A stretch of 64,000 nucleotides of DNA from Prunella strophiata (taxonomy: Eukaryota > Chordata > Aves > Passeriformes > Prunellidae), in assembly GCA_036583965.1 (NCBI GenBank), contig JAZBQD010000001.1, positions 27,438,597-27,502,596 on the forward strand, in the 5' to 3' direction. The notes below the pieces were generated by a model, which worked only from the letters and a program-made list of their open reading frames with translations, did no database searches and was not told where the DNA came from. Below, piece by piece: positions 12,376-25,015 of the stretch; within the stretch, counting starts at the first letter, position 1, and each line of letters opens with the position of its first letter. The translations under genes were made by a program, and so were the position numbers.

Positions 12376-15300
12376 AAAACATCCTAGTGGATAGAGATTT
12401 GTCATGACATAGAAACAGAGGATTTCCTCTTTTCTATTTTAAATTTGATGCTACGGGATCTTGTTGTAGATTTGCCTTCTATGTTTATAAGTACTTTAAA
12501 ATGAAATATGTTTTCATCCATAAATGTGCATTTCTAGAGCATGAGCAAAATACATGCCAGTCCTGCCAATTCCTTGAGTCTCACAGTAAAAGATATTTAT
12601 GTCTTCAATAAGGAACACCTTCCAAAAATTTGCCATGTTATCAATGAAGAGAACTATAAAATTTACTCCAGTAACAAACTCATCTTTTGTCTATATTCAG
12701 AATTCCATTCTTTTCACATCTACATTTCCTTTTTGCCTCTTCTCTCAGTCCTAAAATATTAGGCATTCATGTGCCCAAAGGATTTTTTTTCAGCTGCTTT
12801 TTCTGAAATCATGTTCCTCATGAAAGCATGGCCTATATTTCTCTCTTAGATGCACACACTTAACATTTCTCTGTGCTAAGGTACCATTAATTCTTTAATT
12901 AAATAATTCTTTCCCAGATGGCTGAAGTCATATCTAGGGGTTGGTTACAGCCCAAGATACACAGCAGCAGCTCTCCTCCAGCACAGGAAAAATTCTCATG
13001 TGAAAAAATTCCCCCCTGAATATAACAGGAGCACAAAGAGCTGTTCCACATTCCACTGAATTCAGCATGAAATGGATTTAGCTCAGGAGACCTAAAGAGA
13101 ACAACACAATTTCAATTCTCTGGGTATCATATGGGAAGTGGGGAGGGGGGGGAAGTACTGCTAAGGACAGTGTGGGAGTAAAGCAATTGTTTCCACAACT
13201 CTCAAATCAAAATGCACTAAATTATGTTTCAGACTGGGAAAAGCCTGAAACTGTAATGCAGAAAAGAGAGGCTTAATTTTATGTATCCAGGTCTTATCAA
13301 AACAACAGGAAGAAATTCTAAACATGAAAACTAACCACACTTTGGGCTCAAAAATCCCTATTGAAAAAAAACTAACTAATGGTTTTCATGGTGGAAATGA
13401 TCTTTTGAGTTTATCACTAGTGTGCTACGAGGTTCTGGCTATGATGTACATGATGTACATTTCTTTGTGTGAAGCTTGACAAATCCTCTAGATTACCTGC
13501 ATACAAGTTAATATACTGGATAGTTTTAGAAACTGCATATTCATTTTCCCTACAAGTTTTTGACAGAACCCCTTTGTTTTGTTTGATTCCTTAGACAACA
13601 AGCTGCACTTACAGGAAGGCACAAATGGTGGAATATCAGGTTTAACCTGACCTGCTGTTTCCAAATCTTGGTTGAATTCTTTGGTCTAGTGCAACCTTCC
13701 TCCTTTGCCCCTTTCTTTTCCACTCTACAGTCTAAGAAACTGTAAATGCATCCAAGAAATGATAATACACAGCAACACTGTTTGCCAACATTTCTTTTAT
13801 AGATGAAATAGCAATTTCAAACAATAACTGAAATTATACTGCAACAAAATGTAATTAGCTACAGCTACAGAAAGAACACAACCTCTAAAAAGGTTACAGA
13901 CACAGGAATATTGTGATTTGGGCATAATGGGGCATGGCTGAAGCAGATCTATACATCTCTAAAACTGATTTATAACACAGTAGAAAAGATTCCAGCTCTA
14001 TTTTCCCCAAAACTCTAAATCACTTCCTAGTGTTCACACTCTACAAATATGGGTGCCACATATACAATCCTATTTGATTACTTCAAAAACCAAACAAGAA
14101 AATAATTAATATATTCTTTTCCTCCCTCAATTAAAAACAAAAAAAAAAGTGGTCTCCAGGGGCTTTGCCCAGATTATGTCCACCACCCTGACTAAATCAA
14201 ACACATCTTAAAGGGCAAACAACTTCACCCTGCCCACCCCCACTACAAGTTTCCCTGTTTAATAGTTGTTCATCCCATAATAGGTTAACATTGTGCATGC
14301 TTGTAGATGATTTTCCTGTACTTTAGGGCTTTCATTCTGTTCACAGCTGAAACAAAACCCACAGTAACCTCTCTGACCGAGCTAAGGACAGATCCTACTG
14401 GTGCTTGTCCTCCAGTCCCCTGCTGTACCCAACACTGCTAAATATGGGAGATTCTAACAGGCTCCTGAAATTTCTGTGAAAGAATATTTTTTCCTCAGGG
14501 CTGGTATATCAGTAGGTATGAAAGAGCTAAATGCCAATTTGCCACAAAAGGAGAGAAGTAGGTTTTCAGAAGAGGCAAAGAAGCCACGCATTCCTCCACT
14601 CCACCTCTGGTCAAATACCATTTCCCCAGCATTAGCAACTCAGCCCTATCTGTGAAACAGAGAAAAAACTACTAATTGTACACAGGTATTCAAAGAAATC
14701 CAGCTGCTGCACTTGATCCATTCCTTGTGGAACTTTACTGAGTTCTAAGATGAGATGTGGCCAATTGCTTGCTGATCACGACTGAAAATGAAAAGGGCTG
14801 CCATGCTTAAGCCCCATTCCCCCAAGTGACAGCAATTCTCACTTAATTCACAACAATTCCTGGTAGACTCAGGTACCTTAGAAATAGCTAGGAGCACTAT
14901 GTGGAAAATAAGGAAGTCCTTGTTAGGGCAATTCTTAGAGGTAAAGGTGAAGTAGTTAAAATATATAACCATCCATTCATAACAAAAAATATTTTCTCCC
15001 TCAGTGAGGATGAAAATTGGATTCAATAGCAAAGCAATTTAAAGTGAATTTCCCTCTCTGCAAAGTTTATATGGCATGCAGCAGATTATCGTCTGTCTGC
15101 AGGTACAACAATTAAATCCACTGAATAAAATTAAACTATCCAGGGTATGCAGATGAGTTCTGTTGCTATTTCTCCACCAATATATTTAATGAGGAATTGT
15201 GTCCAGTGTTGTGAGAACAAAGGACATTTTTACATTAATTCTTGTCAGCCTTTTCATTTGATAGACTTTTCTTCATCACTCTGGGGATTTATAGGATTTA

Positions 15301-16464
15301 GAATAATGAATAAAAGAACTAAGTTATTAAGTCTGATATCCAAACCACAGCAGTGACCGCTGAAGAAATTATTTACTCTGTAATATCAAGGAAATTATTT
15401 ATTCCCTCAAGCATAAATATATTTTCTTTTTTTTTTCTAAATTTAAAAATAATTTTCCAATGTAATCATCACTAAGGGAGCTAGAATTTAAAAGTAAAAT
15501 TTTTTGAAAGACTATTAAAAGAGACATGAAAATAACAAGAGGTCTTTGCTCTCTGCATATTAAAAATAAAAATTGAAGGAAAACTCAAAAGACAGTTTAA
15601 AAACTCCAGTTAAGAAATTTTGATAGTGAGCTACACTGTGTCAATGGGGTAAAAGCATATTCTGGCATTTCACAGGACCTAAATATTTTGTTTCAAATGA
15701 AAATGATGTGTGGAAGCTATTGATCCATACCCTTCCTTTCTCCTGCTGATAGTTGATCTACCTGTCTTTTCTGATTTAGGTCTTGTTCTGCAAATCCCCC
15801 TCTGATTTGAATCTCAAATGGGACACTCAAGGAAAGAAAAACAACAGCACAGTACCATGAGCCTTCATTCAGCATCTACATTGAAAAAAAATATTTCTAC
15901 ACACATAGTAATTAGAATTTAAGATTTCACTAAAAAGGTGATTTCTTGAATTTTAATAAAACATAGAACAATTTGCTTTGAACATATGCCTTACATATAA
16001 ATTCAGAAATTCTGACAGACTACTTTGGAAGTCTGGGGATCACAGTATAGGGTTTTTTAGTTCTAGCCTTTTCATCATAAAATTCCTAGACTGGATGATT
16101 GCAAGATGCAAACTGCCTGTTCTCTATTCTCTTGAAATAAATTAAAGCAAATGATTCAGCAACAAAAGAAAGGAGAAATGTGTCATTCTTGCTATTATGA
16201 AACATACAACTACTCATTCTTTTACACAGACACACAAAACCCTGTTTGTGGTGATGTATTTTGGCTCCACTTGTGGCAAACTGCAGGGGATGAGGTTGGT
16301 TACAGCTCTGCAACACCTGGAGCTTCAGTGTGGGGATGGTTCAGGACAAAGCATTTCTGGGAAGCAGCCAAAAGCCAGTTTAGTGGACAGGGATAACTCT
16401 GGAAGGATCATTCAGTCAGAAGGTCAGAGGCATGTAAGCCATGCTGAAGGCAGCAGGACACACA
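12376..16464. other. AT-rich non-coding stretch
   Basis: No gene recognised. There is a 9-bp direct repeat (ATGATGTAC) near 13441-13460 and a G-rich run near 13139-13153. The frames at 14745-15032 (minus) and 16151-16502 (plus, two overlapping) lack domains. The last of them abuts the solo LTR that follows but does not resemble retroviral coding sequence. Confidence 0.6.
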
Positions 16465-16741
16465 TGTCACCCTGTTCTTCTAAAGTTCTTCTAAGCCTCT
16501 GATGTTTACATTTTTGTATTGGCGTTTCTCACATGCTTTTCATGTAAATAATTATTGTTTTGCATTCCTTTCTGGAGGAGGAGAGAATTGATGGACTGTT
16601 GGTTTGACCAGTGTGGTTGGAGAGGTGGTAATTTCATCCTCCAATCCATGGGCACTTTTGGAATTCTATAAATATTGAGGTTCGGAAATAAACTCACATC
16701 TCAACATGTGCACGTCGTTCATTTCGTGTTGTGTTGCGACA
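16465..16741 (+). mobile_element. Solo LTR of an endogenous retrovirus
   Basis: A 277-bp element with LTR architecture. It begins TGTCAC and ends GCGACA, which are imperfect inverted termini (TGTCAC against TGTCGC). A CCAAT box lies at 16641-16645, a TATA box (TATAAAT) at 16667-16673 and AATAAA at 16687-16692, about 50 bp before the end. The flanking hexamers CACACA (16459-16464) and CACACG (16742-16747) match at five of six bases, consistent with a 6-bp target duplication of the ERVK/alpha-beta kind, although the CA repeat makes this ambiguous. The last 50 bp keep several CpGs in a CpG-poor region, suggesting modest age. No gag, pol or env lies beside it, so it is probably a solo LTR left by recombination. 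Confidence 0.75.
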
Positions 16742-19700
16742 CACACGGACAAAGAACCTCATCTACAATTCCTTCTGTACAGAACCATGCCAGAGGCCTC
16801 TGAATGCTCATCATCATAAAAAACCCATTCACATGGTTGCTAAATACAGTAGGAAAAATCCTTCTTGGGAAGACAATGGAGATTACATCAGAAACCTGAG
16901 CAGAAACACAGTAAGTATGTAAAATTATTTTTGTTCTACAACTGCTTAGGCACAAAGCTTGCAACTAAAGTGTAAATGATACAAAACTCCACTTTGAGGA
17001 ATGACATGAAGTTACTTCCTTTGCCCAAGAAATAGTAACCTCTCAGCCAGGTAGCTCTGTTCTCACAGGAGGTTCTCAGGGGATTCCTTGATAGCTCCCC
17101 TTTTTAGAGGGACACCCTTTCCTGCTCTTTAGCCCAGGTGACGTGGGTGATGGCATCAAACAAGCACAACAGAGAACTTTCTACCTAGAATGTTTTTACA
17201 CTCTGTCTAAACTCTTGGCAGGCAATCCCTGAATCAGGCAGTAATTTCCAAAAGAGAAAGGGGTGTTTGAAAAGTGTTTGACAATGACTGAACCAGACAG
17301 TATGCCTCAAATGAGTTAATATGATGGATTCTGGTATCCAGGGAGCAATGAAGTGAGCTAACAATATTTAACATTTCTCTCAACTTTTCTATTTTTTTTT
17401 TCTCCAAAAATTGTGTTTATTTACAACTTACAGATAAATTTGACTCAACCCCACAACTCACACAAAAATATTAAAAGGTCATTTAATTGAAATCAATTAA
17501 ATTCCTACAATTTAATGTCAATAGCTTTCATCCAATGTCAACTAATATGGTGATCTGTAGGGGGATCTTTGTTTCCCCAATGAATAGGTACTAATTAAAT
17601 TACTTCAACTACATTCACACTGTAAATGCTCAACTGTAAGAGCTACAGCCAATTCTCTCAGGATTGGTTGGGCAGACTCCCCCTGGAAATACCTGAAATC
17701 TCATGGTAATTATGTTAGCCTCCTTTCTTCTGCTTGCATTAAAAAATGCTATCAGACTTAAAAGGTCTTCATCACATTTTTAGCTGGTGCAAAGGTCCAT
17801 CACTATAGAATGACACAGAAACTCCTAAGGTATTCTAATCTGTTTCCAGGGTTATACCTGCCCATGGATTACCTCACTTTGTAGCTTGACACTTTTCCTT
17901 TCTTACTTTGCCCTTGGCTGAGCTGAATACAAATTCAAATTTCCTTCTCCTTCTTCTTGTAGATGGACAGACATATCAATGGATTTCAGCTGCCTTTTGA
18001 ATTTGCATAGATGAGTAAAATAGAGCTTTAAAAATCCCTCAAAAAAACACCAAAAATCCCAACTCCAAAGTGAGAAAAAGTGAAATATGAAGGCTTCCAG
18101 CCTTTATTTGGAACTCTGAAGCACTTCACTATAAAAATTGGAAATTGCACCTTTTGTGCATCTGGTCCAGAGTTCTCTTTTTGTTCTCTCTCTAAGTAAC
18201 AGATAAAGAAATAATGAACAAGCCTGGAAAGAGTGAGGGCTTAAAGGACTTTTACACAGGAACAGGTAAAATTCCTTTACAGCTTTTGGATACTCTTTTG
18301 AGCCTGCAAAATAAGTTCAATAAATGGCAAAGCCACAGTTTGGAAAGCACTTAGTGGAGGAAACTCCTGGACTATGACATCATGATTTCAACTTTGATTC
18401 AGTAACCAATGCACCCATGAAGTTCTATATATCTGTTTATAGGTACAAACTTAAGGGAGAAGAGATAAGCTGTCCAGTGTCTAAAAAGTTCCCACATGAA
18501 TTCTGCCTGGCTAAGCAAAAATCACCTGTGAATTCCTTGAAATGTACATTCTATTCGTGTTGCTCAAAAATGCTTTTTTAGTAAAGTAAGCTTAATCTAA
18601 ATGAAAAGCAAACCAAATTGCTACATAGAATGCAATGTTTCAAAGAAATTCTTTCCCACTGTACTCTTCCCAATCACATCTAAATTTTTAAAACTATTTT
18701 TCAGATTAAAGATTTTTCTCTTTAAAAAAAAGAGAAGATTTTTAGCACTCAATATTTTACATGCTGAATAAATATTTTATGGGTTTGACAATGTCAATGA
18801 TATTTGTATATAATTATATTGTATAAAAATGCATTTTTTGGCACAGCATACAACTTTCAGTATGTCAGAGGCTGCAGAGAAAATGTAGCAGACATTATTT
18901 AATTAGCTGCATTCAAATAAAGCTTTGCAGAGCAAACATTAAAATATGGAACTTCTTACTCCTTCTTTACTTTCAGGAGGAACTGTAACAGATATAGAGT
19001 ATCATTTTCTACTTATTATGGAAAGTAGAAAACTAAACATTGCCAAGACCTTTGCAATACAGGTGGTAAAACAAAACCTTTTACCATATAAAAAATATAT
19101 AAATTTAGCAGCATATATAAAATTTAGCAGCAGACAGAAGAAAAGGTTATTGTTTTGCTCATGTACTCCCAGCATTAGACCAGATTCAACTATATTTTTA
19201 CTTATTTTCAATATTCTCCTTGGTTAATCAATGGTCATTTTTATGTATAGTATTTATTTAACTCTATTTTTTAATTAATGGGTAAAATAATTATCCCTAG
19301 TTTGACAATACTACTGCCTAAGGGAGCCAAATGTAGCACTGAAGTTACTTAGGAATATATTGCCTGATCCTGCAGCTGTTGAAGTCAAGAGCAAGATTCC
19401 CACTGGATTGTCACAGAGACAGGATTTTACTCCAGTGCTCCTGGCAGGTCATCAGACTGCCTGAATTAACAGGCCTGTTCTCTCAGGGAAACCCACAGGG
19501 GGTTTGGAGCTCATTTTGTGAGCTGCATGCTTGCAACAGCTCCTTGGCTCATATAAGCTGGCCATGCAAACTCCACGAGCAAACTTAACTTGAACAGAGT
19601 GCAAGTTCCACCTGCATCCAAAAACAGCTTCTGTCATCACATATGCACAAATGCTCTGTTATAATGCTACAATGATTATTTGTAACCAATGTGGAAAATT

Positions 19701-20339
19701 ACTCCATCTAAATGCAGAAAATATTAAATACAAATTTATGTCTCTCAAAAATTGGGCTTGTTCACTCATTTTCACGTAAGTCAAAAAGTAAAAAATGCCA
19801 GTATATTCATCCTCTCTGATCAGTACAGTGTTTTCCAGTGCAATTCCTACCACTAAGGAGCTCTGTTTTCAAGGAGATACTGATCTCAAAATAAATACTT
19901 TAGATCACCAATATATCACATCACTGCATATATATGCACAACACAGAGGTGCTAACAGAAAAGCCACAGCCTTTCCCTATAACATCCACAGTGGAATTCA
20001 TAACAGTTTTTAAGACACATATGAACTATTTCACTTTCAGAGGAGTATAACCTATTGCTATCTCTACCAGAAATTTAACTTCGGTGGATATTTGCAGAAA
20101 AATAACATTTTCTTCAGTTCTTAAGCCAGAACATCGATATTAGAGAAATGCACAGAAATAAACAGAAGACATGCAAGGCCACCAGTGCTTAGGGAGAGTT
20201 TACAATTTGTCACTTTATGCTCCCCCTCATCACTGCTTGTTGGATGTGCTTGTAGAGGGGTTGTTGGGACAGCTAAAGAGGAGCAGGATTATTCTTATTT
20301 GTAAGATCTGCACTGTTATAACAATGTTTCTTGTGTGAG
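16742..20339. other. AT-rich non-coding stretch
   Basis: No gene recognised. A pyrimidine-rich tract ending in TTCTTGTAG at about 17962 looks like a splice acceptor. The ATG that follows opens only 15 codons before a stop, and no donor is apparent. A local near-duplication (ATATA..AATTTAGCAGC) lies at about 19097-19131. The stretch at 19380-19640 is slightly GC-richer, with opposed 62-69 codon frames that I do not accept. Confidence 0.6.
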
Positions 20340-20430
20340 AACTGGAGAAGGAGAAAACCAGGTTTCAATCTAATTCTAACTCTGCCAAAACAAGGTACTT
20401 ACATAAGGAAAGTGACCTTTATTAAATTAC
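20340..20430 (+). mobile_element. Possible MIR/CORE-SINE relic
   Basis: GAGAAAACCAGGTTTCAATC followed by AATTCTAACTCTGCCA resembles the MIR core region (ACCTGGGTTC..AATCC..AGCTCTGCCA). The match decays quickly downstream. This is a weak call, made mainly because better MIR-like pieces exist elsewhere in the window. Confidence 0.25.
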
Positions 20431-21162
20431 AGCTGTTATATGTTATATGTTTGCACAGTATACTAAAATGCCAAATACCATCATCACCCACTTAGTACAC
20501 TACTATGCCTCATTCCTCATGTCAGTGTGGAAGAAAATAACTGAAAAAGTCAAAAGTATTACAGGATTTTGTAGCAAAACTTTTATATATTTTTTCTATT
20601 AATAAATCATAAGAGCATAGTATCTTAAAAGGTGTGTCACCCTGTACTTCCAGGTGGGTTAGAGCAAAATTATTATTCCTTGATCACCAGGGTCCCTGCT
20701 CTTTAGCCTAATTTATAAAAGGTCTTTTTCAGTAGATGTCAAAGGATTTTAAGGCAGTAAAATTTCTCTTTAAAATACTAAAAAAAAAATCAACTTTATA
20801 ATTGCAGCCTCACCAAGGATAACTGTTCCTCTTTCCATAGAAAGAGGATTTCTCTTTCTTAGGAATACTGTGTTTAATACCAGTCATACTACCTAGAGCT
20901 ACCTGACATACTTTCAGCTAAGGAATTTTACTTATAATCTTTACCAAACTCTTCCACAGCTGAGAGCTGATTTAGGTCAGATCTTGAAATGAAGGTGGTT
21001 TACATCTGCTTACCCAGGAGTCCTGAGGTGAAGAATCTGAAACTGATTCTGTGGTCAGAACCAGTTCAAGTAATGATGTATTTATAAGAGAACAACTGAA
21101 TATTGTTTGGCCCCATTTCCCTCCCAGCTTTGTCTGTCTCTCTTTTTTTTCCCCCCTTGCAG

Positions 21163-21377
21163 AACTGACTTGCTGGTGCTCCTTTGCCTGTTACATGCCC
21201 ACACACATGATAATTCCAGTATTTGTGCCATATGCAGCTTTAGCATTCTCTGTACAAAATCCAGCTACGAGGCCTAAAAAAGTTCCTCCTTTGCTATTCA
21301 CATCTGACACTAAAAAAGAAAAAAGGGATCCAGACTTTGTTTTGGATGGAAGACAAGGATCTGAGTTTCCAGAGTAG
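21163..21377 (+). other. Candidate 3'-terminal exon (weak)
   Basis: A long polypyrimidine tract (about 21129-21160, CT-rich, then eight T, six C, TTGC) ends in AG at 21161-21162, an excellent-looking splice acceptor. The following sequence stays open for about 70 codons in one frame and stops with TAG at 21375-21377. An AATAAA lies at 21650-21655. The peptide contains PVFVPYAALAF and a basic KKEKRDPD segment, but I recognise no family. Acceptor-like tracts are common by chance in AT-rich introns, and an overlapping minus-strand frame of similar length exists. Recorded as a hypothesis only. Confidence 0.15.
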
Positions 21378-22003
21378 GAGAAGACAGAAGACAACAGTTG
21401 CCAGTGCATATGGTTAAAAGTCAGAGCAGTTCCTACTCCAGTGTGGTTCTGGGTGACAGCAAACATTGCTGCCAATGCAGGGCAGAGCCTGGGGGAGACA
21501 GGACAGACAGACACCACATTTTGTGTGCTACTTCTGCTAAAGCAACTTAAAGGAATTTAAAGTTTATTTCAAAGTGGTAACTACCAATACCAAGTGTGCA
21601 GACACTTTGATCATAGCTCCAAGATTATTTTAGTGTTTCTCAGCCTGACAATAAATCATTGTGAAGGTAGATGCAACACTGCAAGTCAGAAACAAGGCTA
21701 AGTATTGTGTAAACAGAGCTGAATGATCCCTGACTTGCTATAGCTTCCTGAATTAAACAATGCAGGTGATTGAAACCAAAACTATGAAACTCTTCACAGC
21801 CTGAAGGCAAAAAAAAAAATTAGTAAGCTCATTTCTGACTGCCACAGTTATCTGTACAGAGCTTAGTTTAAAGCTTGTTTAATTCTATCTACTTCAGTAG
21901 GGCTGAGTTCAGCTTCTTACAGGCAGATGGCAACAACCACCACACCCCACCCCAAAGAACATACATACATAAATCCACCAGGATTCTCACCCACCAGGAA
22001 ATG
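21378..22003. other. Non-coding stretch
   Basis: The stretch contains the AATAAA at 21650-21655 noted for the candidate exon. Nothing else is recognisable. Confidence 0.6.
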
Positions 22004-22033
22004 TTTATGAGATAAAGGTTTTTATCTCATAAA
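22004..22033. repeat. Perfect inverted repeat, 13-bp arms
   Basis: The arms TTTATGAGATAAA (22004-22016) and TTTATCTCATAAA (22021-22033) are exact reverse complements separated by four bases (GGTT), so this can fold into a compact hairpin. It is too short for a microRNA precursor and there is no surrounding element. A chance origin or a small cruciform-type mutation hotspot are both possible. Confidence 0.9.
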
Positions 22034-24809
22034 AAAAACGGGCACATTTATTAAATAATCTGTTGAAATAGCTGTGTTTAAGAACAAGAAGAAACAGATA
22101 CAGGCATTACAGATGAAAACCATTATTCCCACGGAACAATATCAACAAATGCTGTACAAGGTATAATAAAGAGACATAATATTAGCTTAACATTCTCTCT
22201 TTGAAAAGGTAGCTGATTAGAAGGCAGAAATTATGAATCTGAATTTAGGAATGATTTTTATATGATTGCACACAAATATTAGTTATGGTGGAGGAGGAAT
22301 AGCTTTAAAGAGCTATGGATAGTGTTATTTAATGAAAATATTATGATGGGTAGAGATTTAAAAAAAAAAAAAATCAGACCACAAAGAGGTTACCAGTTCT
22401 TGAACAACTGATATGAAGCCTGATAGTCTACATATTGATATGTTACATTAACTAACATGAGGTAGGAATGCACTAATGACAGTCATTATTGAGATAAAAC
22501 GTGGCATTTTAAAAAAAAAAAAAGTGTGGATTATGATTTTACAAAGATAGTCTGATTGGCTTTTGGAAGAGAAAAAACAAATGGGATTAATATGAAGGGA
22601 CTAATTTCTGTTATTAAGTGGGAAGCTCTTCATTTGGGAATAATGGGGGAGGAAAATCTCACACGTGCTAATTGATAAAGAGTCAAATACAAGTTTGAAA
22701 AAAGGTATTAAGAATCTGAGAAAGTCTACAGCATCAAAGTGCACCTGTGATATTGCATGAAGTGTATGTTCAAGAGACAAGAATTTATATCAGAGAACAC
22801 AAGAGCTTAACCTATTTGGTACAGTAAACATAAAATGTCAGAGGAGATGGAATTTCTGCCTGTAAATAATCAGGTGGGTAAACTCTGGGGCAGGCAGAAC
22901 TGAGGAGAGAACTATTTTATGGTTATTGCCAACCTAAAGCAGAAATAAATGATGTGGTAAAAACATTATAATGTTCAGTTTGGTGTTTAAGAATAGAGTA
23001 TCATTAAACAACTACCAAATACTCTCCACTGTCTCCATGTACATCAAAAGCAGGTGAAAAACCTAAATATTAATTATTATTAATAAGTGAATCCTGCATG
23101 TACAACTTAGCTATCTCTCTTCAAAGATAGCCAGCAAATATTAATCCTCCCATAAAGCTGTCCCAGCCTAAAACTCTTGTATAGAAAAACTATATGGAAC
23201 ATTTCTAACTCTGAGGGGCTATGAGAAGAGGGTTTATGCACAATAATGTTTTGAGTACTAGTTAAATTTATTTTCAGGTTATTGAAAGTAGAGCCCAGAG
23301 AAGTCATAACAATGCCATCTAAGTATAAATCATAGTTTCCTATTACATACACCATCAAGTTTTACTGCTCTTTATCACAAATAAAGTCCTCAGGCAATAG
23401 AGATTTCAACAGGCAAGAAAACTTAACAAACATTTTCTTTTCTTATTTTCTTGTCAAAACAAGGAGACAATTAAAAAGCATGTTCATAATGTTTCTAGTA
23501 CTCTAGTTGCCTCTGATTTGATTCATCTGGTGTTTATGCAACAAGAACTAGAAAAAAAAAATCTGATAAAACCCAAATCCAAATAATCACCCTTCTCAAC
23601 TATACCCAAATGTTTTAGTTCTAGGCATATATTGATAACACTGATCCAATAACTTTCTGGCAGATGACAAAGTACAAAAATTCTGTTGACACCATGTGCA
23701 GCTTTTTTTTAAGGCATAAACACTTTTATCTGATGCACTAAATTTTTCCTCAACAGATTAAAGATTATTCTGCTATTCTGCTATATGATACTGTTTTGAT
23801 GGCAGCTAGAGCACTAGATAATCACTTTTAATAAAGAGATCAAAAGTGTTTTTATGTAAGCCATGTATATAATCCAAAAATTTCTCTGATGGTTAAAGGT
23901 AGTTGTATATAGTTTGTCCATAATGAATTGAAATAACTAAAGGATGAACAAAGACAATTAATTCTATTAGGCAGTACTAAATTCAGATTCTGAGGGAAGA
24001 TGTAAAGAAGCTGCTTCAAATTATTGTATATTTAAATTTCTATCTATGTTTATCCATCCTACAGCTATATTTCTTCTTATATATATCATTCAAATCATTA
24101 AGATCTTGTATAAAAAACAGTCAAAACCCTCAACATCTGTACTAAACAACAGGGGAAACAGGGAAAAATTCAGATCCTTTCCGCAAAAAAATTTTGACCT
24201 CTACACTCTCTCATGAAAGGGCTGATTTATAGATTGACATAATTTCAAAAGACAAACCATATTTAAATTCTAGTCTATTTTCCTTTCAAGAACTAGTGCT
24301 GGCCTACCACTACATTTAGCCATTGGTGGCATTTTGTTGCAGGAAAATATATAAGATAACTACAAGTTTGATTCCATCTGTTAACCTATAACAACCAACA
24401 CAAGAACTGCCTGATCTGAAAAAAATCTCAAATTGTGTTTAAGATCAGTGATAGAAGACAGAAGTGGCTATGCTTTCCATTTTTTTTTCTTCCCACCCCT
24501 AACCAGAACTGCTTTGCTGTTTTTCCTGCCAACAGGTAAATCAGGAAATATTTCAGAACTACCAAATGTTAAAGGATCACAACATTCTTCCTGCTACCTA
24601 TTAGCAGTAAACTTATATTGACCCATGAAGGTTACCCAGCCTTCAGCCCCAAAAGAAATTGGAGCTGATCATAACGTCTAACAAACAGATATTTATTAGG
24701 ATACTCATTTCTGGGTCTAAAAAGTAATTATTCTGAGACCAATTCACTACTACTTTGTGTCTTGACTGGCATGCTAAGCCTCTGAGGAAAACCAGCAACT
24801 GCCCCAAAT
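22034..24809. other. AT-rich non-coding stretch
   Basis: No gene or repeat family recognised. Short A runs occur at about 22361 and 22511. The 83-codon minus-strand frame at 23107-23358 has no recognisable features. Confidence 0.6.
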
Positions 24810-25015
24810 CTCACTGAGTCACACCAAACCTGGGAGCCTGTGCTGCTGCTCTCAGGGTTGGAGCTTTGTTGGGGCAGTTTGTAGTTCCCTGTGCCATGGA
24901 AGGAGAGGAAAGGAGCCTGCAGTGCACAGAGTGATGTGGACAGAGAAGAAGGGGTGGTTGTGCCTTTGGAGGTGAAGCTGTGTCTCTGTGCCTCTGCCCA
25001 TCTCTACTGAGTGCC
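24810..25015. other. GC-richer island without a recognised gene
   Basis: This segment is purine-rich on the plus strand (GGAAGGAGAGGAAAGGAG and GAGAAGAAGGGG are visible) and GC-richer than its flanks. Two short overlapping minus-strand frames cross it without recognisable content. A pyrimidine-rich tract ending in TTTCAG lies just downstream at about 25039, again without a convincing exon. Confidence 0.4.

Noticed and set aside
17941..18009. Strong-looking acceptor TTCTTCTTGTAG followed by ATG
   Set aside because: The open segment is only 15 codons before a stop, with no donor and no nearby polyadenylation signal.
22004..22033. microRNA precursor hairpin
   Set aside because: The stem is 13 bp with a 4-base loop, far shorter than a pre-miRNA stem.
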